Shown: in pieces, positions 10,925 through 21,320 of the stretch
Position numbering within the stretch: the stretch's first letter is position 1
How the letters are laid out: the number at the start of each line of letters is the position of its first letter
The notes under the pieces: model-generated
Database searches by the model: none
Told to the model about the DNA's origin: nothing
What the model saw: only the letters and a program-made list of their open reading frames with translations
Program-made: the position numbers and the translations under genes
Assembly: GCA_032164245.1 (NCBI GenBank)
Contig: JAVMKO010000195.1
Coordinates: 372,001-436,000 of the forward strand
Reading direction: 5' to 3'
Length of the DNA: 64,000 bases
Origin: Sternotherus odoratus
Taxonomy: Eukaryota; Chordata; Testudines; Kinosternidae

Positions 10925-11910
10925 TTACTTTTGGCATTCATTGTACAGCTGCACACGGTGGACTGTTATTTTGGGGCTCAGGAAACAAACCCTGAGTGGT
11001 GGGATCGCATTGTTATGCAGGTCTGGGATGATGAGCAGTGGCTGCAGAACTTTCGGATGAGGAAAATCACCTTCCTGGAAGTGTGTGCTGAGCTCGCCCC
11101 AGCCCTGTGGCAGCGGGACACCCAAAGAGAGCTGCCCCCTCAGTGGAGAAGCGTGTGGTAGTTGGTGTCTCCAGACTGCTACTGGTCACTCACAAATCAA
11201 TTTGGAATTGGGGAGTCAACCATTGGGGCTGCATTAATGCAAGTGTGCAGGGGCATTAATCGCATCTTGCTGTGAAGGACCGTGACTCTTGGCAATGTGC
11301 ATGAAATAGTGGATGGCTTTTCAGAAATAGGTTTCCCTAACTACTGAGGGGCGATAGATGGCCTGCATATCCCAATTTTGGCACTGAACCACCTTGCAAC
11401 AATTAATAGGAAGGAGTACTTCTCCATGGTGTTGCTGGCGCTCGTGGATCACCTCACTGGGCATTTCACTGACATGAATGCGGCTGGTCCGGAAAGGCAC
11501 ATGGTGCGCTTATCTTCGGGAACACCAGCCTGTACAGAATGCTGCAAGCAGGGGCTTTCTTTCCACACCAGATTACAGTAGGGGATATTAAAATGCCCAT
11601 AGTGATCCCAGGAGACCCAGCATACCCCTTCATGCCATGGCTCATGAAGCCTTGTACAGGAAACCTCAATAGCATTATGGAGTGGTTCAATAGGCTGAGT
11701 AGGGACAGAATGACCATGGACTGTGTGTTTGGCAGATTAAAGGCATGCTGGCAGGTTAGACCTCAGTTAAGATAATATTCCCATGGGCATAGCCGCAGGT
11801 TGCACAATATTTGTGAAGGGAAGGGTGAAAAGTTTGCTCATAGGTGGACTGCTGAGGCAGACCACCTGGCTGTTGCATTTGAGCAGCCAGATACCAGGGC
11901 TATTAGAGGA
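10925..11910 (+). pseudogene. Decayed Harbinger transposase (HARBI1-like)
   Basis: Fragments in different frames match the DDE nuclease of PIF/Harbinger elements: NPEWWDRIVMQVWDDEQWL near 10990, RTVTLGNVHEIVDGFSEIGF near 11280, GAIDGLHIPILALNHLATI near 11350, KMPIVIPGDPAYPFMPWL near 11590 and MTMDCVFGRLKACW near 11710, ending MHNICEGKGEKF near 11800. In-frame stops and frame changes make it non-functional. Transposases of this family cut DNA with a DDE triad and normally act with a Myb-like partner, which I do not see intact here. Confidence 0.85.
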
Positions 11911-12112
11911 GCCTGGGCGGCTCGCTGGGGGAAGCGCACGGAGGGGCAGAAGGTGCTGAATGCTCCGAGGTCAGACCCAGGAAGGTGGAAGCTGTGAGGC
12001 TCCTAGCCCTGGAGACAGGCTGTTCACAGAGAGGAAGCTTCCCCCAGAGTCCTGACTGGCTTCATATGGAGCAAGTCTGGACCACTGCTCCGGGCACTCC
12101 GTGACAGGCTCC
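11908..12112 (+). mobile_element. LTR fragment, same family as 13163, 54796 and 60310
   Basis: Carries the block GCTGGGGGAAGCGCACGGAG ... AATGCTCCGAGGTCAGACCC ... GGGCACTCCGTGACA shared with the other three copies. Only the R/U5-like end is present, and no target duplication was found. Confidence 0.7.
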
Positions 12113-13162
12113 CAGTAGGCCCTTTCCTGACTGGCTGCCAGGCTGCGCAGCCACACTGGCCTACTCTGGCCCTATCTCTCACAAAGTGGTTTTATTTTGT
12201 CACTGACGAGTTTTGTCACTGAAAGTGGCCTTGCAGTACTCACCAAAAGCTGCCTTTTGGCCAAAAACAAAAAAAACCTCTGCAGTATAGACAAGGCCTA
12301 ACTGCATTTTCCAGGCATTGCTTCTTCTCTGAGTTCTCTGTTAGTAAATATCTGTTCCCCATATAAGTACTCATAGACTGTGTTCAACTCACCCTCTTTG
12401 TTAAGCTAACTACATTTAGTTCCTGGTGTCTGTTACCATAAGGCGTGTTTTCTAAGCCTTTTATCATTCTTGTGGCTCTTTTCTGAACCTTTGCCAATTT
12501 ATCAAATTAGCCCTGTTGGCACCAGGACTGGACACAAGATTCCAGCAGCAGCTGCACCAGTGCCAAACACAAAGGTAACAGCCAGACTACTCTGACTGGA
12601 TATTCCCATTTATACATTCAGGGATCACATTAACATTGCACTGGGAGTTCATGTCTGGATGACTGTCCATCATGACACACAAATCTTTTCAGGGTCACTG
12701 CTGCTCAGGATAGAGTCCCCCATCCTGTAAGCACAAGCTATATTCTTTGTTCCCAGATGTCAGACTTTATATTTGGCCATATTAAAATGCATATTGTTTA
12801 CTTGTGCTCAGCTGACCAAGCAATCCAAGAAGCTCTGCATCAGTCATCTGCAGACTTTATAAGGGATGCGTTTATGTTCTCTTCGAGGTCATTGATAAAA
12901 ATGTTATAGTGTAGGGCCAGGAACCGATCCCTGCAGGGGCCACGGGAAATACACCTTCCCCCTAGACAATTCTATTTTGAGGCCTAGCAGTAAGCAAACT
13001 TTTAATCCATTTCATGTGTGCCGTGTTAATTTTGTATTGTTTTTGTTTCTTAATCAAAGTGTCCTGCAGTACCTAGTCAAATGCCTTGCAGCGGTTTAAG
13101 TATATAAAATCAACACTGACATAGCAAACTTGTAATCTCATACCAGAAAGCAATTGGATTTG

Positions 13163-13645
13163 CAATCTGACCCCAAGTGGGGGAGGGAGGTCACCTGACC
13201 TGGCTGAGCCAGGGGGGAGGAGGGGCTGGAGAAAGGTTTGGGAGTCTAAAGCTAGCTGGAGTCAGGCAGGGAAGGCAGAGCAGCTGTCTGGCTCTCTGGC
13301 CCCCAAAATGGATCCAGCTAAGGGCTCACGCTCGCTGTATGGTCTGGTTTAGACCATATAAAGGTAATCAAATAAACCTCTGTTTTACTGGCTGGCTAAG
13401 AGTCACGTTTGAGTGTGGATTTGGGGTGCAAAATCCATGGGCTCCCTCAGGACCCCGCCCAGGCGGGCTCACTGGGGGAAGCGCACGGAGGGGCAAAAGG
13501 TGCTAAATGCTCCGAGGTCAGACCCAGTAAGGTTAAAGTGGGTACCCGTAAAGCTCCTAGCCTTAAAAACAGGCTGTGTTCACCCGAATTCCTGTCTGGC
13601 TTCTTAGGGAGTGGTTCCAAACCATCGCCCGGGCACTCCATGACA
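13163..13645 (+). mobile_element. 5'-truncated LTR, plus orientation
   Basis: Shares its sequence with the full LTR at 60310-60921 (reverse strand there), from CAATCTGACCCCAAGTGGGG through AATAAACCTCTGTTTTACTG (polyadenylation signal) to GGGCACTCCATGACA. The 5' part of the LTR is missing at the CR1 boundary. No internal genes follow. Confidence 0.8.
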
Positions 13646-14592
13646 CCCCCTCTCCCCCCCAGTGAGGTTCTATTATGATCACACACATCACTGCCCCTGG
13701 GCCGGACCCCATCATCCCCCGCTTCCTTTTAAAACAGTGTTTGAGCCTGGCTGGCTTGCAGCACAAACTGATCCGCTGTGAGGAAGCCTGGGAGGTGTTT
13801 TAAACTCTCCTTCATGTAGCTCAGGCTGTCCTCCTTTTCCAAACAAACATCTCATCCCTTTTCCAAGTCCTGCTGAACTCAGGGCTGGCTTTGGTTAATG
13901 ATGCATTATGTGGCACAGGAGAGTGAGAGAGGGACGTACCCTCTGACCACCGCAATATGAACTGCCAGCACGAGGCTGGGCCAAAGGGCTGAGGCAGTCT
14001 TGGGTGTATAAACAGGGGAGTCGTGTGTAAGGAAAAGGAGGGGGGGTTCCTCTTTATATATCACTACACTGGAGGCTGCATCCAGGGCTGGGGCCCACAT
14101 TTTAAAAGGATGCTGAAAAATTGGGGAGGATGCACAATAAAACCACAATTCTTTGAGGGAGAGAGTTCATGAACTCAGTGTCTTCCTATCAAAAAGAAGA
14201 CTGAGAGATGACGTGATTATGGTGTAGCAGGACCTTCAGGAGACAAAATACCAGGTTCTAAAGGACTCGACTCTAGCAGACGCAGGCAGAACAAGAACCA
14301 CTGGCTGGAAGCGGAAGCCTGTTGAATGCCAATGAGAAATAATCACTCTCACTGGTACAAATGTGTGCCTTACCCCTGGAACAAAGTCCCAAAGGAAGTG
14401 GTGGATTTGTTGTACTTAAAGTCCTGCACAGGATCTGTTCAGGGGGAATAAGGCAAAATGCCACATTTATTGATAATACATGCAATAATCAATACTGTCA
14501 TATGCATGATATATATAGCACACTCATGCACTCACACACACACAAACACACTCAGTCTTGCTGCTGTTACCAATGAGTTGCTCCCCTTAACT
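13646..14592. other. Intergenic sequence without recognised gene
   Basis: No exon, promoter or named transposon recognised. A short (CA)n run lies near 14533-14555. ATTTATTGATAATACATGC near 14464 hints at an antisense LTR polyadenylation region, but I could not find its borders. Confidence 0.5.
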
Positions 14593-14841
14593 CAGGGTTT
14601 CTCAAACTGGGGGTCGTGACCCCCCGGGGGGTCGCTGAGCGCTCCCCAGGGGGTCGTGAGCTCCTGCCGCTGCAGCTTATGGCAGGGACTGGGGCCAGCG
14701 CGCACCCGGCAGCCTGCCCGCGGCGGGGAGGGGGGACCGGGGCGCACCCGGCAGCCCGCCCGCCGCGGGGACTGGAGGGGTCGTGCCATGCCAACGCAGC
14801 CAGAAAAGGGGTCGCGGTCTCAAAAAGTTTGAGAACCGCTG
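14593..14841. mobile_element. Nonautonomous hAT element with 8-bp target-site duplication
   Basis: 249-bp, very GC-rich element with termini CAGGGTTTCTCAAACT and AGTTTGAGAACCGCTG. Both flanks carry CCTTAACT (14585-14592 and 14842-14849). It belongs to the same broad class as the copies at 3062 and 32243 but has a different interior. Confidence 0.92.
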
Positions 14842-14849
14842 CCTTAACT

Positions 14850-15429
14850 GCACTGGCCAGGTGAGTTAGATGGGGGAGGGGTGGATCCAGATCAATGCTC
14901 CCATGTTGACGAGACGAGACCCGGGGTCCTCTGCCAGACCTCTCTTTTATAGCAGCTTCTCTCCTATGCAGACCTGTCCCAGATTCCAAATCCGGGTCTG
15001 TGACAGTTGGTCCTTTGTGTCTCTGGGGGTTGTCCCAATGCTGCAGAGAGGGTGTTCCCAGAGGAAGGCGCTGGCTTCTAACCCCAGAAGCCCTCAATAT
15101 GTCTCTTCTTCTTTAGTCAGCCCACTTGACACATTTGATTGTTCTTGCATCTGGCTCCCATCCCCTCTCCAAGGGTTGCAGCTCTCTGGAGGTGTCTGCC
15201 TTCCCCCCCACCTCATTCACCCCTCGTTCATTCAACAGGGTCATTGTTTACAAAGTGGGGAAAAGATCATATTTTACTCCTAGCAAAAAGACATTTTTCT
15301 TCCACCATAATTATCCTACCTTAGGGGCTATAATATATATTATCAAAAGTTTAAAACAGGGTTTCTAACACAGAGTTATATGAAAAGTTAACACAGAAGT
15401 CATGTAAAAGTTACACAAAAATGCACAGA
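14850..15429. other. Intergenic sequence without recognised gene
   Basis: No gene or clear transposon recognised. The sequence is AT-richer after 15230 and may be decayed retroelement. Confidence 0.4.
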
Positions 15430-15600
15430 TTTATCTACAGATTCTGCATCTCTGGTTGTCTCTAGATCCAGGCTGGAGACCTTTCTGGAAGGTGCTTTAG
15501 CCAAACACAAGCAATTAGGCTCAATATGGGGGGACCTCGGCAAAATTCTCTGGCCTGTGATGTACAGGAGATCAGACTAGATGGCGGCCCTTTAACAGAC
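15430..15600 (+). mobile_element. CR1 LINE 3' UTR fragment
   Basis: GGCCTGTGATGTACAGGAGA followed by TCAGACTAGATGGCGGCC is characteristic of the CR1 3' untranslated region in sense orientation. It is heavily 5'-truncated. Confidence 0.6.
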
Positions 15601-15761
15601 CCCAAAGCTGGTCTCTTCCAGTGGCGAAGTCCTAGGTGATGGATCAGTACGGAATGGACTACCTGAGCAAACAGGGTCTCTGAAGAAACCCTCATATCCG
15701 CTTCAAGCAGCACCGGCCCTCGGCACCGGTCTAGGAAGCATCTGCTTGGGACGGCTCCCGG

Positions 15762-15909
15762 CAGGGGCGGCATTGCATCCATTCTTAGGGCGGCTCACTC
15801 CGTTCCGGACGGGGGTTATTTTATTTTATTTTTTGTGCTTTGGTTGCGGCGCTCCAGACGTTTTTGGGTTTTTTTGCTTGGGACGGAAAAAAGGGTAGAG
15901 CCGGCCCTG
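15762..15909. mobile_element. Possible short TIR element
   Basis: Begins CAGGGGCGGCATTG and ends GTAGAGCCGGCCCTG, imperfectly inverted. The flanking 8-mers GCTCCCGG and GCTTCGAG match at only five positions, so the call is tentative. It nearly abuts the next element. Confidence 0.4.
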
Positions 15910-15919
15910 GCTTCGAGAG

Positions 15920-16662
15920 CAGGGCGGGCAAACCTTTTGGTTCAACGGCCACATGGGGTTGTAAAACGGTACGGAGGGCTGGGTAGGGAAGGCTGTGCCT
16001 CTCAAAACTGCCTGGCCCTGCCCCCTATCTGACCCCCACCCACTTCCCGCTCCCTGACTGCCCCTCTCAGAACCCTCGACCCATCCAACGCCAACCCCCA
16101 CTCCTTATCCCCAGACTGCCCCCTCCAGAGATCCCCCACCCCTAACCACCCCCTGGGATCTCACCTCCCTATCTAAACCTTGTCCCGACTGCTCCCTCTA
16201 GTGACCCCAGCCCCAACCGCCTCAGGACCCCACCCCTACCCAACCCCCCCCATCTCCCTGTTCCCTGACTGCCCCAACCCCAACCCCACCCCCTGGCAGG
16301 ACCCCCGGGACTCCCACACCCTATCCAACCCCCCCCCCTTCACCATCCCAACCCGTATCCACACCCCTGCCCAACCCCTTGCTCCCCATCCCCTGACCGC
16401 TCTCCCCCCGAGTCTCTTCCCCATCCAACCACCTCCTGCTCCCTGACTGCCCCCTGCAACCCCTTGCCCCTTATCCAATCCCACCCCTCACCCCCCACTT
16501 GCTGCTCACCGGAGCCAGTCACTGCAACGACCCCCAGCAGGAGCAGCGGGCCAGAGCGCTAGCGGTGTGGCTGCGGGGGAAGGGCCCAGGGTAGCCTCCC
16601 CAGCCGGGAGTTCAGGCGGGCTGGACAGGATGGTCCCACGGGCTGTAGTTTGCCCACCTCTG
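15920..16662. mobile_element. Nonautonomous hAT-like element with C-rich interior
   Basis: 743-bp element with termini CAGGGCGGGCAAAC and GTTTGCCCACCTCTG. Flanking 8-mers TTCGAGAG (15912-15919) and TTCAAGAG (16663-16670) differ at one base. The interior is a degenerate C-rich series of CCCCTGACTGCCCC-type units. Confidence 0.8.
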
Positions 16663-16724
16663 TTCAAGAGGCTAGATCCTCAGCTGGCATAAAATGACCT
16701 TGCTCCATTCAAATGAGGCAGCGT

Positions 16725-16890
16725 GGTCTAGTGGACAGACCACTTGGCTGGAATCCAGGCCGCCTGGGTTCTCTTCTGGGCTCTGCTGCTGATGTGGCAT
16801 GGGCAAGTTCCTTTCCTTCTCTTAGTCTCCGTTTCCTCACCCAGCCTTTGTCTGCCTCATCGTGAGGTCCTCATCCTGCAAAGACTTACA
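16725..16890 (+). mobile_element. tRNA-derived (MIR/CORE-like) SINE
   Basis: Shows the tRNA-like head GTGGTCTAGTGGACAGACCA, a B-box-like GCCTGGGTTCTC, and the tail TTAGTCTCCGTTTCCTCA typical of MIR-related SINEs. It is old and diverged. Confidence 0.7.
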
Positions 16891-17039
16891 CGCATGCTTC
16901 ACTTTAGGCACCGAAGGAAATGAACTCCTCATAGATCCATACATCCTTGCAGGATCAGGGCCTTAAATTGGGGCAAGGCCTGCCCCTCACTCTGTGTTTG
17001 TACAGCACCCAACACAGCATGGCTCTGATCTCCAGGGAC

Positions 17040-18365
17040 TACTGTACTGCTCAGAGATGTTAAGGTGAGAAGGGCCCATCTGGTCTGGCTTTCTATATAA
17101 TCCTGGCTAGAATATCTCAGTGATTCCTGCATCTGTCTGAGCTCTAGAGCATAGCTTTTCAGGAGAGACACCCCAGGTTGATTTACAGACTCTCAGCGAT
17201 CTAGAATCCAACACATCCCCAGGGGAGCTATCCCCCCCCGTTTAAAATCTGTCTTATTTCTACCCTGAATTCTCTTCCTTCAGCTCCCGGCCATTGGATC
17301 TCAGTCTGCCTTTGTCTGCTGGATTAAAGAGCCCTCTGCTGTCAGAAATCCCCTCCCCGCATTGGTGCCTACAGACGGGAATCTTACCCTTCTCTTGGAC
17401 ATATTCAATAGATAAAGCTCTTTCAGTCCCTCACCATAAGGTAGGCTTTTCTGATCATCCTCATAGCTCTTTTCCAAACCCTTTCTAATTTGTCACCATC
17501 TGATTTGAAGTGTGAACACCAGACCTGGACACAGCATCCAGTGACAGTCTAAGGGCTTGATTATACTGGCACTTTATAGCGCTCTAAAGCCTCCAGGAGC
17601 GCTATAACTCACAACCTGTCCAGACTGGCGAGGCACATAGAGCGCTATAAACCCACAGTTATACCGGTCCTGGTAATCCTCCCTTCCCCGAGGATTAACA
17701 ACTGTAGCGTATTCACTGCTCTGTTTTAGCTCCAGTGTAAACGGGTATTAACAATACATCGCTTTGAGTGATTACTGGAGACGCACCGAAACCATTTAAG
17801 GCAATTAAAGCTCCCTTCCCTTTGTTTTGAACTCGGCTGGAGGAATGCAGAAGTACGTTTTCAGAGCTTAGCTGAAACGCCGCAAATCAGCAATGCAAAT
17901 GTTTACCAAGTGAGCCAGCCTGAAATAGAAGAGTGAAAGGCGAAGCCTGCTAAAGACAGTGTGTTGACACACTCTCATCACGCCAAAAATCCACTCGGTC
18001 TCTCCCTCTGCATACACACAACATGCTCCTCCCCACCCCCGTCTTTGCACCCAGCTGAATGCTGGGATAGCTGCCCATAATGCACCACTCCAGTGCCATT
18101 TGAAGTGTGGCGAATTTGGCCACGCTATCCTGCTGGTGGGTCTCAGTGTGGACACGCTGTAGCGCTATCCCTATAGCGGTATATGAGGGCAGGTATAATC
18201 AAAACCGCTATAAAGCTGTAAGTGTAACCAAGCCCTGATGCTGTATTCAGAGGAAAATACCACATTCCTGCTCTCACTCAATATCCCTCTGCGTATAGCC
18301 GAGGATCATAGTCGCTGGGAGCTCACGTTCAGTCGGTTTCCACCACCAACCCTCAGTCCTATCAG
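17040..18365 (-). mobile_element. Old CR1 LINE fragment, minus strand, split by a Harbinger MITE
   Basis: 17040-17552 and 18236-18365 form one antisense CR1 3' region (GCTCTTTTCCAAACCCTTTC, CACCAGACCTGGACACAGCA, then TGCTGTATTCAGAGG after the break). The reading frame is decayed. The interruption coincides with the borders of the element at 17553-18235. Confidence 0.65.
17553..18235. mobile_element. Harbinger-type MITE
   Basis: 683-bp element with termini GGGCTTGATTATACTGGC and AGTGTAACCAAGCCC. Target triplets are TAA (17550-17552) and TGA (18236-18238). It contains repeated GCGCTATA/TATAGCGC palindromes near both ends and no open transposase. Confidence 0.75.
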
Positions 18366-18451
18366 AGAGTCACCGCTTTCCCGGACACCAGCCCGGTCGC
18401 CGAGGGGGGGAAGGATCCAGGCCTGGGCCGGTCGATGTCCTGTCTGGAGCT

Positions 18452-18540
18452 AGGGTGACCAGATGTCCCGATTTTATAGGGACAGTCCCGATTTTTGGGT
18501 CTTTTTCTTATATTGGCTCCTATTACCCCCCACCCCCAGC
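18452..18540 (+). mobile_element. Truncated TA-ended MITE, copy 1
   Basis: Begins TAGGGTGACCAGATGTCCCG and continues GTCTTTTTCTTATATTGGCT, then loses homology after the CCCCCCACCCC stretch. Same family as 38515-38636 (complete) and 40825-40925. Confidence 0.8.
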
Positions 18541-18599
18541 CCTTCGGTCCTGGGAACACAGGGGGGGGGGCATCGTCCCTGGGGCGGAGCAATGTCCAG

Positions 18600-19640
18600 A
18601 CCTGGGCCCTGCCGGCCAGACCCTCTCCCTCCACCCCCCCCCCCCCCCCCGTCTCCGTTCCCACGGCGCAGAGACGAGCCGGTGTCACTCCGGAGGGACC
18701 TGCAAAGGGGGCGGGGCTCTTCAGACACCCTCCGACTGGGGGGCGTGGCCCATTCCCGGCCCCGCCCCCAGGGCCCGGCGGACAGTCGCTCCTCCAGGGG
18801 ACGCGCTAGCAGCAAGCGGCGCTCTGTCCCCGCGTGGGCCGGGCTCTATGGCAGGCGCCGTTCTATTCCCGCGGTCCGCCAAGGGCTTGAGGTTTATGGG
18901 GAACGGCCGCTCTAGCCCCCTTCGCTCTATGGTGTTTGCTGTTCGTCAGGTTCCTTCCCTGCCTCTATGGTACAAGGGTGACGTTGTCAGCTGTTCTCGT
19001 CCCTCTAGCCCCTCGTCTCTATGGTACGGATCGCCCATGGGGGGCACTCTGGCGTAGCCCCTGTGCCACTCTATGATATTAGCCACCCGCAACTGTCGCT
19101 CTAGCGAACGAGTCGCCTCTCTATGGTACCTGTCCCGCAGGAGTCGTTCTAGCCCGTCATCGCCTCGTCTCTATGCTGCTCTTGTTGCGCAGCCGCTCTG
19201 GTCCCGCTCCGGGGGGGGTGGAGTTTCCGGTTACTTCCCGGAAGCGGAAGCCGAGGCGTGCGACGTAGAGCTGGAGCACCAGGAAGCGGAAGTGACGAGC
19301 CCAGGCCCTGTCCCTTCTTCGCTGTAACGGAGACAGACTCGGAGGCTGCCGCTGCTGAGACGCGGGAGGAGCCGAAGCCGCCGGGCGGGATGGTGAGACT
19401 CGGCCCCGCCCCCGGCTCCCGATAGGCCCCGCCCCCTCCCCGGGCTCCCGATAGGCCCCGCCCCGCCCGGAGCGTGGGGTGGAAACGGGAACAGCCGCGC
19501 GCGGGGTGACACCGGCGACCGCCTGACAGCGGCTGTAGCCTGACAGCCGCGCGCGGGGGGACAGCCTGGCCCCAGTGACAGCTTGAGGCGCGGGGGGACA
19601 GCCCGTGACCTGAGCCAGACGGGGGGGACAGACCGACCCT
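18600..19640. promoter_or_regulatory. CpG island and likely SH2B1 promoter
   Basis: GC- and CpG-rich block ahead of the SH2B1 coding exons. ETS-type sites CCGGAAG near 19239 and an ETS-CRE composite CGGAAGTGACG at 19287-19297 precede a candidate first exon ending at a GTGAGA donor (19393). Upstream, CTCTATGG-type motifs recur from 18845 to 19173. There is no TATA box. Assigning this island to SH2B1 rests on position and orientation. Confidence 0.65.
19240..19392 (+). other. SH2B1: Candidate noncoding first exon of SH2B1
   Basis: Sequence downstream of the ETS/CRE motifs ends GGGCGGGATG followed by the donor GTGAGACT. It would splice to the acceptor at 23911, 98 bases before the SH2B1 start codon. 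The 5' border is unknown. If this splice is used, the last codon of this exon is an upstream ATG whose short frame would stop at the main start codon. Confidence 0.45.
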
Positions 19641-20507
19641 CCGGGCTCCTCTCGACGTGGCAGGTCCCAGCCCCAGCGCCTCTGGGCTCGCCACCTCCGT
19701 GAGTAACGCAGAAAAACCTGCTGGAGCCCCGGCACCTCTTTCGTGACAGCCTGAGCCTGGCTCGCCCTGAGCAGGGCGTTCGGGTGCCCCAGCGCGGGGA
19801 AAGGGCGAGGGACAGGCCTTCTGCTGGGTGGTGTCAACTCAGGTGCCGTTTGACCCGCCTCTCTCCCAGGTTTAAGGATAGGACAGTTTAAGCGCCACAG
19901 TCTTGTTTTTTTAAGCGACCGCTGAAGTAAGTCCCTGATCGTCCGGGCTAAGGGCTCAGGCTTGCTGCAGAAGAGCATTTCTGTGGAAGACCCTGCACTG
20001 GCAGCGAGGTTCCCCACCGAGAGCTGGTAGAACCTCAAGAGACTGAGCTGCAGAGGGCCCGGTGGCAGGTGGCGGCACAGGGCCATTGGCAGTGGAGTGA
20101 AGGGTGGCATGACAAACAGTGTCCAGAGCAAGCGGAGCGAGTGGCGAGCGGCTGGAGGAACAAGCAAGGTGCCTTCTCTTCCCCCCGCCCCTTCTCCACA
20201 GGATGAGAAGTGAACTCACTCAAAAGCACCTCTGAACTCTAGGTCTCCACTGACCAAGACAACTACTATGAGTGGGGTGCGGTGAAGGGAGGGTATGTTA
20301 ACATTTGTTGGACTACATTTTAGTGACTTTGCTCTCAAATGCTCAATTTGTGACTGTGAAACTAATATAAATAGACATTTCCCAGTAGGCCAAGATTTTT
20401 AAAATGCATTATTTTCCAAGGTAATTATCTCTCAAGATAGCAACGATGTGAGATCACTATATTGGGGAGTTTCAGTACTAAACATTTGTATTGTTATGTT
20501 AGTTTTT

Positions 20508-21320
20508 ACATAAGAAGGGTCATACTGCGTCAGACCAATTGTCCATCTAGCCCAGTACAGGCACTATCCTGGTTATGCAATTTTGAGCTTATGGAAAAAG
20601 TTCCATAAGCTGGAAATAGCAGGGTTTTGGGGTTTTTTTGTGTGTAATGGTTGGAGATACATTTCCAACTTCCACAAAATCCAGGTTACACAAGGCGTTC
20701 CAGAACAGAATGCTTGTGTAACTCTGGGAGCGTCTGTATCCTATCTTCTGGCAGTCACCGATACCAGGTGCTCCAGAGAGAATGAACTGAACAAGTAATC
20801 GTCCAGTTATCCATCCCCCGTCATCCACTCCTGGCTTCTGGCATGCATAGACTAGGGACATTCAGAGCACGGTGTTGCATTCCTGCCAATCATGGTGAAT
20901 AGCCATAGATGGACTTGTCCTCCAGGAACTTATCTAGTTCTTTTTTGAACCCCATTTTAGTTTTGGCCTTCACATCATCCTCTGGCAAAGAGTTTGAAAG
21001 GTCGACTCTGCGTTGTGTGAAGAAATACTTCCTTGTGTGTGTTTGTTTTTTAAACCTTCTGCCTATTAATGTAATTGGGTAACCCCTTGGTCTTGGGTTA
21101 TGTGAAGGGGTAAATAACACTTGTTCACTTTCTTCACACCAGTCAAGATTTTATAGACCTCTTTCATATCCACTCTTCAGCTTGAAAAAGAGATGACAAA
21201 GTCCCAGTCTTATTAATCTCTCCACATATGGAATCTGTTCCATGCCCCTAATCATTTCAGTTCTTCTCTGTACCTTTCTCAATTCCAATATATCTTTTTT
21301 GACAAGATTTGGACATACCG
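20508..21320 (-). mobile_element. CR1 LINE 3' end, minus strand
   Basis: Minus-strand reading gives the RT C-terminal end: RMEQIPYVERLIRLGLCHLF and NSLPEDDVKAKTKMGFKKEL. The plus strand begins ACATAAGAAGGGTCATACTG, the reverse of a CR1 3' end. A roughly 165-bp unrelated segment at about 20573-20738 interrupts the 3' UTR. Confidence 0.85.

Larger units (their letters stand above)
9443..12298 (+). mobile_element. Near full-length Harbinger-type DNA transposon with TAA target duplication
   Basis: Termini GGCCACATCTAACACTG and CAGTATAGACAAGGCC are imperfect inverted repeats. The element is flanked by TAA on both sides (9440-9442 and 12299-12301), the three-base target typical of PIF/Harbinger. 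Decayed transposase sequence lies at 10925-11910. Later insertions inside it include a solo LTR (10204-10837) and an LTR fragment (about 11908-12112). It interrupts the CR1 copy around it. Confidence 0.8.
9195..13155 (-). mobile_element. CR1-type LINE, 3' region, minus strand, split by Harbinger
   Basis: 9195-9442 and 12302-about 13155 read together as one antisense CR1 copy: CCAGAAGGGACC and GTCCCAGTCGTTAATTCCCC on the left, then the decayed reverse-transcriptase region on the right (GATAAAAATGTTATAG, CCGATCCCTGCAGGGGCCAC). The break is exactly at the TAA target of the Harbinger element. The coding frame is destroyed. The right end is overwritten by an LTR at about 13160. Confidence 0.75.

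Noticed and set aside
16725..16890. Functional tRNA gene
   Set aside because: The tRNA-like head and B-box belong to a diverged SINE with a MIR-type tail; no cloverleaf can be formed.
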